Positions 22,085-32,270 of a stretch of 64,000 nucleotides of DNA are shown here, in pieces (position 1 is the first letter of the stretch; each line of letters starts with the position of its first letter). A program made the position numbers and the translations under genes. Below the pieces are notes generated by a model that saw nothing but the letters and a program-made list of their open reading frames with translations, was not told the DNA's origin and did not search any database. The stretch comes from Isoetes taiwanensis (taxonomy: Eukaryota > Streptophyta > Lycopodiopsida > Isoetales > Isoetaceae), in the NCBI GenBank assembly GCA_021234155.1, contig JAJEKV010000006.1, positions 25,884,253-25,948,252 of the forward strand, read 5' to 3'.

Positions 22085-22690
22085 TGGTCCCCAGAATTCC
22101 CTTAGAATCCTCAATATTCCTTGAAGATTCTCATGAAGTCTCCAAGATCCAATAGATCCCCTACATCTCTTAAGATTCTACAAAGATTCCCATATACTCT
22201 ATACAGATTGGCTTAAATCCTCTAAGCTTCCCTTAAGATTCTAATATTCCTCTAGATAGTTTAAGATTATAAGAAGATCTTTCGAGAATCTCCTAGATTC
22301 CCTCAACGTTCCATGCGATTCTACCATGACTTTCCTCAAGATCCCTTGAAGATTCAGACATTATCTGATATTCTATGAAGATTCCTTAGATTCTTGTATG
22401 TTCTATACAAATTTCACTAGCTTCTTTAGGATTCCCTTGAGATTTCCATAGATCCCCCTAGATTCTCTAAGATTCAGCAAAGGGTCTCATAGATTCCCCT
22501 AGGTTTGCTAAGATTTCCATGAATCACTTATGATTCCCCTACATCCTTCTAGATTTGTTGATATTCAGTCAAGGTTTCTTTACATTCCCTTAGATTCCCC
22601 ATATTTCATGAAGATTCCCCTAGGGGCCCTTGCAGTCCTTTAGATTCCCCATATTTCATAAAGATTACCCTAGATTCTTTAAGTTATTAT
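22085..22690. repeat. ~600-bp degenerate array of AGATTCC / TAGATTCC units
   Basis: The words AGATTCC, TAGATTCC, AAGATTC and close variants recur about every 12-30 bases throughout. Examples are near 22140, 22187, 22290, 22372, 22460, 22485, 22573, 22593, 22610, 22640 and 22670. The spacing is irregular, unlike a satellite with a fixed period. All reading frames are interrupted. Confidence 0.75.
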
Positions 22691-23334
22691 AAAGACAGTT
22701 GATAGAGATGGGAAACTGAGGATGTGAGTTGTTTCCACTTTCTACATTATTTGTCGATTAGATTGAAGGAAGCTCCATCTTCAAACAAAGGGAGGAAGCT
22801 GCAGCAGATGCACAGCTCCTCTAAGACATTATCTTTGTCCATTCGGGTTATTTATTCAGGTTTCTTGCTCTATGGAACTTCCCCTTATGATTCTCAGATT
22901 CGGATTATACAAAAGAGATGGCAAAGCTCCTTCTATAGGGGTTGGATGAGGAGAAGTGTGCAGCCCATGATGGATTCAGATATGTAGGTTTGCAAATATG
23001 GAAAGGGTTACTTACCTTACCATGCTGGAAAAGAAAAGCAGTGCAAAAGATTTGAGAAAAGGGTCCCTTTCAATCTTTTATTTCAAGGAGGCTATCTGGA
23101 TAATACTCTGGCTGAAGGCATACAAATACCAATGGCAACATAAGAAAGTTTTGGAAGGCTACATAAATTAGGTTATAATGTCACCAAGTTATTACATGTT
23201 TGAATATAGATGACAGGTTATGAGTTTAATGTAGTAATCAAGTTAACATTATATCATGCATAGCTTCATTTGTACTTTCTTTAAGTTTATTTAGTTCTTT
23301 AAGTTTAATCTAAAATCAGTTCCTTGCATTGCAG
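22691..23334. other. No gene recognised
   Basis: One 87-codon open frame lies at 22724-22987 without recognisable motifs. Because a SET-domain exon follows at 23335, this may be intron or decayed exon sequence of that gene, but I see no pre-SET cysteine cluster. Confidence 0.4.
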
Positions 23335-23650
23335 ATGTATTGTCATGAAGGAATAGGATGGGACCTTTGTGCTCTAGAAGACTTGCCACTTAGTGCATTT
23401 GTATTTGAATATGCTGGAGAAATCATTACTTACTCTTTGCTCCTCAGATACTAATTGTGTCTTAAGAAAAGATTTTAGGTAAGATTGCATATTTTTTTTT
23501 CCTTGTTTTGAAAATGGCTCCAATTTGCGTTGCAAAGGTGGTCTGCAGCAGCTACATGTTGGCTACTATGCAAAAGAATTCAGCTCTACATATTGAAATT
23601 TATTGTTGGAAAAAGATGCTTTAATGTTGCAAGGTTTTTAAGCATAGGTA
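23335..23650 (+). pseudogene. SET-domain fragments of a SUVR-type histone methyltransferase
   Basis: After TTGCATTGCAG, the stretch 23335-23430 encodes HEGIGWDLCALEDLP followed by SAFVFEYAGEIIT. This matches the start of the SET domain of plant SUVR1/SUVR4-type enzymes (consensus GKGWGLRTLEDLPKG then EYVGEILT), nuclear enzymes that methylate histone H3 Lys9. A second piece near 23610-23645 encodes GKRCFNVARFL and corresponds to the later FYGNVARFINH block, which binds the methyl donor. Substitutions at key Gly and Asn positions and missing exons mean it cannot be active. The SUVR identity is inferred from remembered consensus. Confidence 0.65.
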
Positions 23651-24024
23651 ATATCCTCATTTTATGTCTCATACAAGTTCTGAAATTCTTGAAATTCAAA
23701 ATTCACATTTATTATGGTGTCTGTTAGCTGAAGGGTGACTCACATTTTAAATGTGTACTCTTTTGAGAAGTTTAAATAGGAACTGACATTTGTTCTTGTC
23801 CAGGTGTCATGATACAAGCTTGGTGGATGTTTCAGTTTAAGCATTTTATGTAATACCTAGTGGACTTCGTTTGGGTTCAATTCCCAAAAGGAAATCAAGA
23901 TATTCATTTATAATTTAGGAATAGCAGAAATTCAATCAGGATTTAGAAATAGTTTGAATCAGGATAAACTATTGTTTAAGTTTTCTATACTTATTGTTTT
24001 TGTCTTAATCCAACGCATTGTTTC

Positions 24025-26159
24025 TGCTGCCATGATTTGACAGCATAGAAGAGCAAATGACATTTCACATTAATGGCTAACAACTTGTTGAAACATGTGC
24101 ATGGACCAAGTCAACTCAAGAACTCGAGTTGAAGAACAAAGCAAGGACTTTCATTTGAAACATCACAAGAAAGGATCAAAAGTGAAAAAGTCAAAGTCAC
24201 ACAAGAAGGAGGGCAAGGTCAACTTAAGGAAGCTACATGGCAATATCAAGGTGGGAAGACCCCTTGAGAAGTAAGAAGTTCACTCAAATTCAAATTCTTA
24301 GGCATGATTTACACCTTGAGCACCCTTTGTCTCCATTTGCCTCACCTTACTCATCTCCACCTTTATACAAACCCCAAAATGGCTCAAACTCTTTTTCTAG
24401 TCAAAAACTACTCACACCATCCATGATACACCCTCCATTCACTTGAGATACAAAAATCCGTACAAAAATTGACCTACCAATGGTCAAGAGGACACATTCT
24501 CTCTTAAAGACAAAAGGAGAGAGAAGGAACCCACATTTTCAATACCAAGTTGCTTGTGCAAAAGATAAGCCCAAACATGGTCAAAACAATTGGCCAAATA
24601 TGCATTTGATGGATCTACATTACAAAACATGCCATGTCATCATCCACTTCACCAAAGTTGGCCACCTCATCACACACCATATTCCTTTTCTTCACCTCAC
24701 AAAGTTTTTGACTAGGGGAAAAGTTTTTGCCAAGTCACCCCATGCCACATCACCCTTGGATTGCCAACACACATCCCAAACTTGCCACATTTCCAAATTC
24801 CAAAGCCATCCCATCTCAAAAAAAAAAAAAAAAATCCTTTTTCCAAAAAGATTCTTCCATAGGGTGGGGCATCAATAAAGATTCCATATGGTACTAAAAG
24901 ATTCCAAAGTGGACCATGGGTTGACCCTATATTCTTGATTCTTGGGAATGGTGCCGTATTGCTTACAAATAAAAACAAATGTTTTTTTCCATATAACCCC
25001 TCAACCTAAGCTTCATTTCCTCAAATCCCCTCGCGCCACGTTGCACTGGAACTATTTCACGAAAGATGTCTGTGGGATATTTGTTCTCTGCGAAGCTCTC
25101 TGACCTAAAAAAGATCAAGCCAAGATCCGACTTCTCTGGTAGATCTGACCTGGTATCATGAGCCCGAGCATCTTCTTACACCCCTGTACCCCAAGAAGCA
25201 TCTTGAACTACCTAAAGACAAAGCCAAACTAACCTAGATGCCAAGAATAGACCCGGAAACAAAAGAATAAAAAGGGGAAACATTTTCAAACAAAGGCCGG
25301 CTTCTCAGGCGAAAGATTCGACCTCTCGAGGCTGGAATGGACCGGGATGTGCAGAGTACAAGCTAAGAATGACCTGCCTTGCATGAAATTCCTTCTTATT
25401 TGATGGAAAAACTTGAATGTGTACCTTCTTATGAATATTTCTAATCCCTGCCCCAAGACCCCGAAGCTTGGGAATATATGTTTATTTTCTATGTGATGAT
25501 TGAATGAAAGAAAATTCGACCTTGGTAAGCACTATTGTCATTTGGTAACCCAAGCATTGTGTTTTAAGCAAAATTAGTATTCTCAATTCAAGCAACATAT
25601 CCAGTGTAGTATATTGTTTCCAAAGCCTAGTATTATCTAGAGAAATTAGTCAAGCACTGTGTTTTCTAGAAGAATTTCCTATTTATCTAACTCAGAGCTA
25701 AAGTTGCTGCCTATTACACAAAATCTCTACAAGCAAAAAAAAAGGGCAAAAGACTTCCAAAAGGATTTTATGCACTTATTCTCAGAGAATCATCAAAAAC
25801 TATGCCGATTGACAAAACTTAAAAAGGCTCTATTCACACTTTTGCAAAAAAGAGCTCTCGGGTTGGGCTATTGACCAAAAATTGACCCAGTCAGTTCGAT
25901 CAATTTCTCATAGCTATCCTAAGAATTTACAAACAGACCTTCTCAGGCTACTCAAGCACTCTTCCTAGTGACTAACAAGATTGACCTCACAGATGAAAGC
26001 TCAAAGGATCATGCATGAGAAGGTTTTTTGCTTTGGATGATCTTTTTCCATTTTAGGAAACTAATCTTCTTTAACTGTTTGAGCATTTCTTCTGCAATAT
26101 TTTCTTACAGAGTGGTTGCCTATAGCAACCTGCAGGTTTGCCAGGAATACTTTCAACAA
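24025..26159 (+). repeat. 5' LTR of the Ty3/gypsy element
   Basis: This repeat is about 2,135 bases long with TG..CA ends. It matches the copy at 32271-34393 along its whole length with scattered substitutions and small indels. Compared with the 3' LTR it lacks about 20 bases near its right end (after GCAACCTGCAGG). The sequence right after it, AGATCCCACCTGGATC, is where the primer-binding site should be, but I cannot match it confidently to a tRNA. Confidence 0.9.
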
Positions 26160-26185
26160 GATCCCACCTGGATCTTTGGGAACTC

Positions 26186-26877
26186 ATGGCTCCTAGAAAA
26201 AGTAATGAGGTGTCTGACCAAATTCACACTGAACCACCAGAAATACAGTTGTACCCACTGCAAATGCCACCAATCAAGGTAATGCAGGTATACAATATTT
26301 TGAACTCAATATGCCAATCCCTCCTCCTACTTTTGATCCAAGTGTCAATGCTAATAATTTCTTGAAAAACTATGAGGAATATTATCAAGAATATGGTCAC
26401 AAAAAGGGTAGTAAATTTTCAGAATTCAAGAAGTGTTTCAAGAATGAAGAAATGAGAGCATGGCTGGAGTACACCATCAGCACAGGTGTCAGCACTTGGG
26501 AAGAGATCGAAAAGCAGTTCATCGAAAGTTTTGGTAAGGCAATTGAACCACAAGATTTGATTTTTGAATTGCAGACCTTTCAGATTAAGCATGGTGAAAC
26601 TGTGCACCAATATGTTGAGAGATTCCATGTTTATCTAATAAAATGTCAAGCAAGTCAGGTACCAAATCATACCCTACACCTTGTGGCTTGTTTCATAAGA
26701 GGCTTAAGCAGCAGGCCAAGGGTGCACAGAAAAATGTATAAGTTGCAGAAGCAGGAAGGCTTTGACACCATACACAAGGCTTTTACCAAAGCTATTGAGA
26801 TTGCTAACATGTTTTCCTATCTTCTTGATGATGTGAATGTGACTCATGATCCCTTCTTTCCGTTTATGAACCCGTAA
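26186..26877 (+). pseudogene. Gag (capsid region) of the Ty3/gypsy element
   Basis: The main frame runs from about 26311 to 26877, and an upstream 40-codon piece from ATG 26186 is in another frame, implying a frameshift near 26290. The protein contains FDPSVNANNFLKNYEEYYQE, EMRAWLEYTISTGVSTWEEI, and FELQTFQIKHGETVHQYVER, the pattern of plant retrotransposon Gag (Trp followed by F-E-F-L and a Q-x-x-G-E-T-V-x-x-Y-x-x-R-F motif). It ends in a stop at 26875-26877, just before the zinc-knuckle frame. Confidence 0.85.
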
Positions 26878-26888
26878 TACATGGGCCC

Positions 26889-28274
26889 GTGACCGGTGCT
26901 AGTTTATGCTTTGCAAAAGGAAAAGAAGAAAGTGAAAGCGTAAGACTCAAAGAAATTCTACTTCGATGTCGTATGGAAATCATCAAAGTGTCGGGTTCCC
27001 TACTTGAAGTTACCAAACAACTACAGGAGATGAAAGCTGCAAGACATGAAAGAAAAACCTATGCCCCATGTGTACACTGCCTAAGGGATACTCATTCCTC
27101 AGATTTTTGCTGGTACAGGCCCTGCACAAAATGTGGGAAAAGAGGACATTATGGTAAAGAGTGTCCAGTCTGCCACTTCTGCAAAGCTGTTGGTCATTAT
27201 GAAGAGAGATGTAGTGTCAATGCAAGGCAAGAAATGGCCAAAAGTGTTGAACCAAGTGCACCTAACAGAATGGCCACAGAAACTTCTCCTTCAGTTAGAT
27301 TTGCTACTGACATTAGTACTTCAATCAGGTTTATGCAGGAAGATCAAGAAGAAGAGATTATGGCTGTGCACACAAGAGCTATGCAAAACAAGGATGTTGC
27401 ATCAACCAGCAAGGAGGCTGAGGTAATCAAGGAAAAAGCAGTTGAGAAAAATCAGGTAGTGCCCCTTCCTCCTAATCAAAAGTTTATTAAGAGAGAAAAA
27501 GAAGGTGATGACTTCGAGTGCCTAATGAAGAATGCCAAGGTGAGTGTGGACTTGTTGACCTTGCTAAAAATTGCTCCATCTTATAGAAACAAAATCATGG
27601 ATTTAACAAAAGAAGACCAAATCAATCTCTCTCAAGAAGAACAAATAGCCTTTACAAACCATATTAGTGAGCATATGCTTGTGCAGAATGAGTATGCTCC
27701 TGGTGCCTTTACATGTGAAGCTAAGATAGGTAAAAAATTGCTTTCTAAAGTACTTCTTGATGGGGGCTCTCCACTTAATGTGATGCCTCATCATATAATG
27801 AAATCATGTGGCTTAGAAGTTGACAAAAAAGCCCCTATGGTGCTTAAATCTTTTTCTAACTCTAGGATCAATCTAATAGGTGTGCTTAGCAACATTCTGA
27901 TTGATGTAGGGGGTATAAAGGTTGCTGCAAGCTTTGTGGTGGTTGCATTTGAAGGAGCTGACGAAAAAACTGACATTTATGATCTGTTATTGGGAAGGAG
28001 ATGGTTATCTACTGTGGATGCAAGACCAATCTGGTCAAAAGGAGAGTGTACCATATCAGATGGTAAGAAGACAGTCACCCTACTCAACAAGCTTGGAGCG
28101 TTCGAATTTTTGAATTTTATTGAAGAAGATTTGTTGGTCACTAACCTGTTTGGTGAATATGAGATTTCAATAGCTGCAGCAGATGTCGAGTCAAAGTCAA
28201 CTAAAAGAGGTATGGCATCAGTAAAAAGAACTTTACTTTTCTATGGTTTGATGGAGGATTTTCAAAGAAGTTGA
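26889..28274 (+). pseudogene. Zinc knuckles and protease of the Ty3/gypsy element
   Basis: This 461-codon frame is the longest but one in the window. It has two adjacent CCHC zinc knuckles, CTKCGKRGHYGKEC and CHFCKAVGHYEERC (about residues 79-108), then a charged linker. The retropepsin-like domain follows, with the catalytic motif LLDGGSPLNVM (about residues 289-299) and the C-terminal LLGRRWL block. DGG in place of DSG or DTG is usual in plant elements of this group. The frame closes at 28274, while the RNase H that follows is read in the -1 frame from about 28229. Confidence 0.85.
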
Positions 28275-28605
28275 GCATTGCATCCTCTGCTGCCATTATC
28301 AAAGATCATAATTGTAAACTACTTGCTAAAGTTGGCAGAATTTATCCTAATACCACTTCAAACATGGCAGAGTACAAAGCTATGATAGCAGGATTGCAAG
28401 AGGCTAAGCACCTAGGGATAACTAACATTGTGATATTTGGAGATTCCCAGTTGGTCTGTAGGCAAATATTAGGGAAATATCAAGCTAAACATGAAGACAT
28501 GATGGTGCTCAGAGATGAGGCTCTGAAGGAGTTAGTAGACTTCGAGAGCTGGGAGCTGCATAACACATTTCCAGGGACCTCAATGAAGAAACTGATGCAC
28601 TCAAA
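28229..28605 (+). pseudogene. Additional RNase H domain located upstream of RT
   Basis: The stretch reads LWFDGGFSKKLS, then NTTSNMAEYKAMIAGLQ, then IVIFGDSQLVCRQI, and in a shifted frame near 28565 HISRDLNEETDAL. These are the four blocks of a type I RNase H, with the acidic residues Asp (28250), Glu (about 28372), Asp (about 28443) and Asp (about 28592). The sequence type is the one found as the extra RNase H of plant Tat-lineage elements. There it is known to me downstream of the RT-linked RNase H; here it lies between protease and RT. Its reading frame continues straight into the RT N-terminus. Confidence 0.8.
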
Positions 28606-28829
28606 AGTGTTCCTCGCTTTTGAGCATCTTGCGGAGGGAGCCATCAAGGAGGAAGAATTGGAGGAAGCAGACCTAAGGCAGCTACATCCTATACTGGTTA
28701 TCAATGCAAATGCTGAGAAAGAGGTAAAAGAGGTAAAGATTGTAAAAAATGGTAAGGAAAAAACATTGTTTATGGGAGATTTATTTAAGGAAGAGAGTAG
28801 AGGCAAGGTCACTCAAATGTTTGAGGAAT

Positions 28830-30130
28830 GGAAAGATGTGTTTGCTTGGGATTACAATGAACTTATAGGAGTGGATAGGAAAGTGTGTGAATTCGAAATA
28901 AAGATAAAAAAAGATGTGAAGCTTGTTGTGCAAAAGCTTAGAAGAATTAACATTGCTTTGCTAGATCTGATCAAGGAAGAATTGTGCAAGATGGAAGATG
29001 CAGGTGTCATAGGTGAAATCGTAAATCCAGAATGGCTCTCCTGTATTGTTCCTGTGGAAAAGAAAAACAAAGCCATAAGAATCTGTATGGGATCTGTATC
29101 GACTATAGGGATCTAAATAAAGCCACTATCAAAGATTGCTACCCTTTACCCTTCTTGGAACAAGTCTTGCATGCTATTGCAGGGAAATAAATCTACTCAT
29201 TCTTGGATGGATTCTCGGGCTTCAATCAAATCAGCATAAAAGAAGAAGATCAAGCTAAAACAGCTTTCATCACACCTTGGGGAACTTATGCATCGAAGAG
29301 GATGCCATTTGGTTTAATGAATGCCTCAGCTACATTCCAAAGAGCAATGGATACTATATTCAAGGATATGCCTTCAGATCAGTTCAGAGTATTTTTGGAT
29401 GATCTGTGCCTAGGTACCTCACTAAGTGATCATTTTGCTTACCTTACTGAAGTTTTTTCTTTATGCAGAAAAGGAGGAGTAAGCTTGAATCCAAAGAAGT
29501 GTATATTCTTGTGATCAAAGGGAGACCTGCTAGGACATGAAGTCTCAACACAAGGGATACAAGTTGCTGAGAGCAAGGTGGATGCTTTAAAGAAGCTCAC
29601 ACCACCTAAGACTATCAAGCAGGTAAAAAGCTTTTTAGGAATGACAAGTTTTCTAAGGATGTATATACCTCACTTTTCACACACTACAAGGCCCATTTCA
29701 AACCTCATCAAAATAGGTAAATTCACCAAACATGAAAGCAAATATATTCAGGTCCAATGGACAGAAGAACATCAGTTTGCCTTCGACAAAATCATTCAAG
29801 CTATATGTGAATCCACCCTACTGAAGCCACCTGATCCCAAGAAACCTTTCCAAGCCTACATAAGCATCACCAGTAGAGCTATAGGTCCAAAGATACTTCG
29901 TGATGAAATGATAGTAACATTTGCAAGTAAAGTGTGGTCCGATCTCGAGCCGAGGTATTCTAGACTTGAGAAGAGTGCAAAGAAGACGATATTTCTAATT
30001 GATAGGCAAGGCCACATCTTTCAGAATAGCAAGCTATTGGTCTCAATGAGACAAAATCCTATGACCCTTCTTTTTGTAAAAACCCAAACCAAAGCCAAAA
30101 TATGCAAATGGGCATGCAAAGTGCAAGCAT
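28830..30130 (+). pseudogene. Reverse transcriptase and degenerate RNase H of the Ty3/gypsy element
   Basis: RT begins in the frame ending at 29116 (AGVIGEIVNPEWLSCIVPVE). A short duplication near 29085-29100 shifts the frame to IDYRDLNKATIKDCYPLPF. Then come LDGFSGFNQI (catalytic Asp at 29206), TPWGTYASKRMPFGLMNA, and FLDD (29392-29403) in place of the usual YVDD. Stops lie at 29188-29190 and 29512-29514. The frame from 29578 holds the RT connection and the RNase H. There the expected first Asp is replaced (YISITSRAIG, about 29872), Glu of YSRLEKSA remains, and the third Asp block reads SMRQNPMT. The RT-linked RNase H thus lacks two of its catalytic acids. Confidence 0.85.
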
Positions 30131-30234
30131 ATGACATCACTATCAAGGTAGTGAATCTGGTGAATGATCCGAGTGCTTATTTGCCTAACATGTTTTTTGA
30201 ACATGAAGACCATGAGGGAATAGAAGACTCAGAG

Positions 30235-31545
30235 GTTGACAATAGTTGTGGTTTAATGATGAGCAGTGTTGAAGAAAGAGACTGGCAGCATGACATTAGG
30301 AAATACTTGGAGACTGAAGAAGTGCCAACAGACATGAACTCTAACCAGCTAAGAAGGTTCAAAGAAAAATGTGGAAAATACAAGTTAATAGGTGATGTGT
30401 TGTGCAGGACCAACAAAGAGGGAGTGCTAATGAGATGTGTGGATAAGGAGGAAGCAAAGTTGGTTCTTGAAGCATGTCATGAAGGAGTATGTGGAGGGCA
30501 CTATGCAGCAGACACAACAGCAAAGAAGATTTTGAGGTCAGGATACTATTGGCCAACCCTGTTCAAAGATTGTTACAACATCATCAAGTGCTGTCATAAA
30601 TGCCAAGTTTTTGGCAAAAGAATTCTGCAATCAGCACCTCTCACAGCCATAGTATCTCCTGGACCTTTTCAAGTGTGGGGATTAGATTTTATAGGGCCCA
30701 TAGACCCACCTTCTTCTGCTCAGCATGAATATATCTTAGTCGCTACTGACTATTTTACCAAATGGGCTGAAGCTGTTCCACTAAGGCAAGCTAATGCCCT
30801 GATTACTGCCAGGTTCCTTCGTGAGAACATATGTGCAAGGTTTAGAATACCATTGAAAGTTATCTCTGATAGGGGCACTCAATTCATAAATGATGTCATT
30901 GCCACATTGCTAAGTACCCTCAAGGTGAAACACACAAAAGCTCGCCTACTACCCTCAAGGCAATGGCCTGTCTGAATCCACTAACAAGGTCTTGAAGTCT
31001 ATCTTACAAAACCATAACATTGGCAAGAAAAGACCGGCATATGAAACTTTATGATGCACTTTGGGCATACAGACCACCACAAAGTTCTACTACTAAACAC
31101 ACTCCCCTTCAAATTTAGTCTATGGGATTGAAGCTATCTTGCCAATTGAGCTTGAGCTACCTTCACTTAGGCTGGCATATAAAATTAACATGGAAATGGA
31201 AGAAGCTTACAAGGACACGGTTGGCAAAGTTGATGCAGTTGGAATAACAACACGTATGAAGTCGAATGCAAGACAACTAAAAAAGCAAGAGATATAGCAG
31301 CCTTTAAAGCAGCTCACAAACTGTAAGGGATAGTTGGTACTAAAATGGAACAAAGCAAGAGAGAAAGTTGCTGCCAAATTTGAAAATCTATAAGAAGGTC
31401 CTTATGAGGTGGTTGGAGTTGCAGGAAAAGACTCATATTGGCTGAAATCACTTGCAGACGGACATGAGTTGCTTAATCCCATCAATGTTCTGCACCTAAA
31501 AAGGTACTGGAAGCAACATGTTGGCTTAATTCTTTTTGAATAAGT
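30235..31545 (+). pseudogene. Integrase of the Ty3/gypsy element
   Basis: A zinc-binding N-terminus is seen as HEGVCGGH..CCHKC (about 30475-30605). The catalytic core follows with VWGLDFIGPI, ATDYFTKWAEAVPL, and VISDRGTQF. After a frame change near 30940 come YYPQGNGLSESTNKVL with the third acidic residue, and DALWAYR. From there to a stop near 31541 the C-terminal region is readable only in pieces (YGIEAILPIELELP; DGHELLNPINVLHLKRYW). No chromodomain is visible. Several frameshifts and stops make it inactive. Confidence 0.85.
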
Positions 31546-31769
31546 TTATGTCATGCATAGAATATAGGTTACAGTAGATTAATCAACTCTTAGGGGTAGT
31601 TAAAATAGTAAGTAGAATTAGCATTGCATCTAAATTGAAAATGTGGTTGAATTGTTCGTTATTTATCAGGCAGCATAAAATAGTAAACAGGTTTGGAGAA
31701 ACAATCAGGTGTAGTTCACAGACAAAAGCCAAGAGTACAGGTTCAAATGTAACAAATACTTGGTTTCCA

Positions 31770-32215
31770 TGCAGGTGCATCATCAAATCCATCTTCACTC
31801 TTCACCAATTGGCCTTTACCATTGACATCCTGCTCCTTTTACATCACTCAAATCCCTAAAAGTTGCCAATCACCTTCTCATTGAAGGCAACTTGTCAGGA
31901 GCACAAACATTTCTAATGTTATTTCGTCATGCAGTGCATCAGCAATACCATCTCCATCCTTCATAAGTTGGCCACTTCCATCCAGATCTGTACTCATTTG
32001 CATCTCTCAAATTCCCAAAGTTGCCAATCACCTTCACACCAAGGGCAACTGGTTGATAAATGCAAACATTCCTAATCTCTTGTCATGCGTACATCAAGAA
32101 ATTCCATGTTCATCCTTCACCGCTTGGCCACTTCCAAAAAAAACTTGCTTCATACTACATTTCCAGAACCGATGGGTTGTCTATCATCTTCCCATCCAAG
32201 ACAACCTACTTAGAA
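31770..32215 (+). repeat. ~150-bp tandem repeat, three copies, in the 3' untranslated region of the element
   Basis: Three related units lie at about 31770-31920, 31925-32075 and 32080-32215. Each has a GTCATGC or CATGCAG start, CATC..CATCCTTCA..TTGGCC, then ACTTCC or TTTACC, and CATC.TC. The first two also share AAAGTTGCCAATCACCTTC. The region lies between integrase and the 3' LTR and has no reading frame. Confidence 0.7.
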
Positions 32216-32270
32216 GAGTGATCCTAAGATCTAATGGGCTGGAGGACCAGCCTGTTCTTTTTTAGCATGA

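Noticed and set aside
23860-23900. GGGTTCAATTCCC near 23873 as a tRNA T-arm
   Set aside because: No matching acceptor, D-arm or anticodon arm could be found upstream.
24480-24878. 132-codon and similar open frames in the LTRs (also 32715-33089)
   Set aside because: They occur in both LTR copies with frame differences and have no protein motif; LTR sequence explains them.
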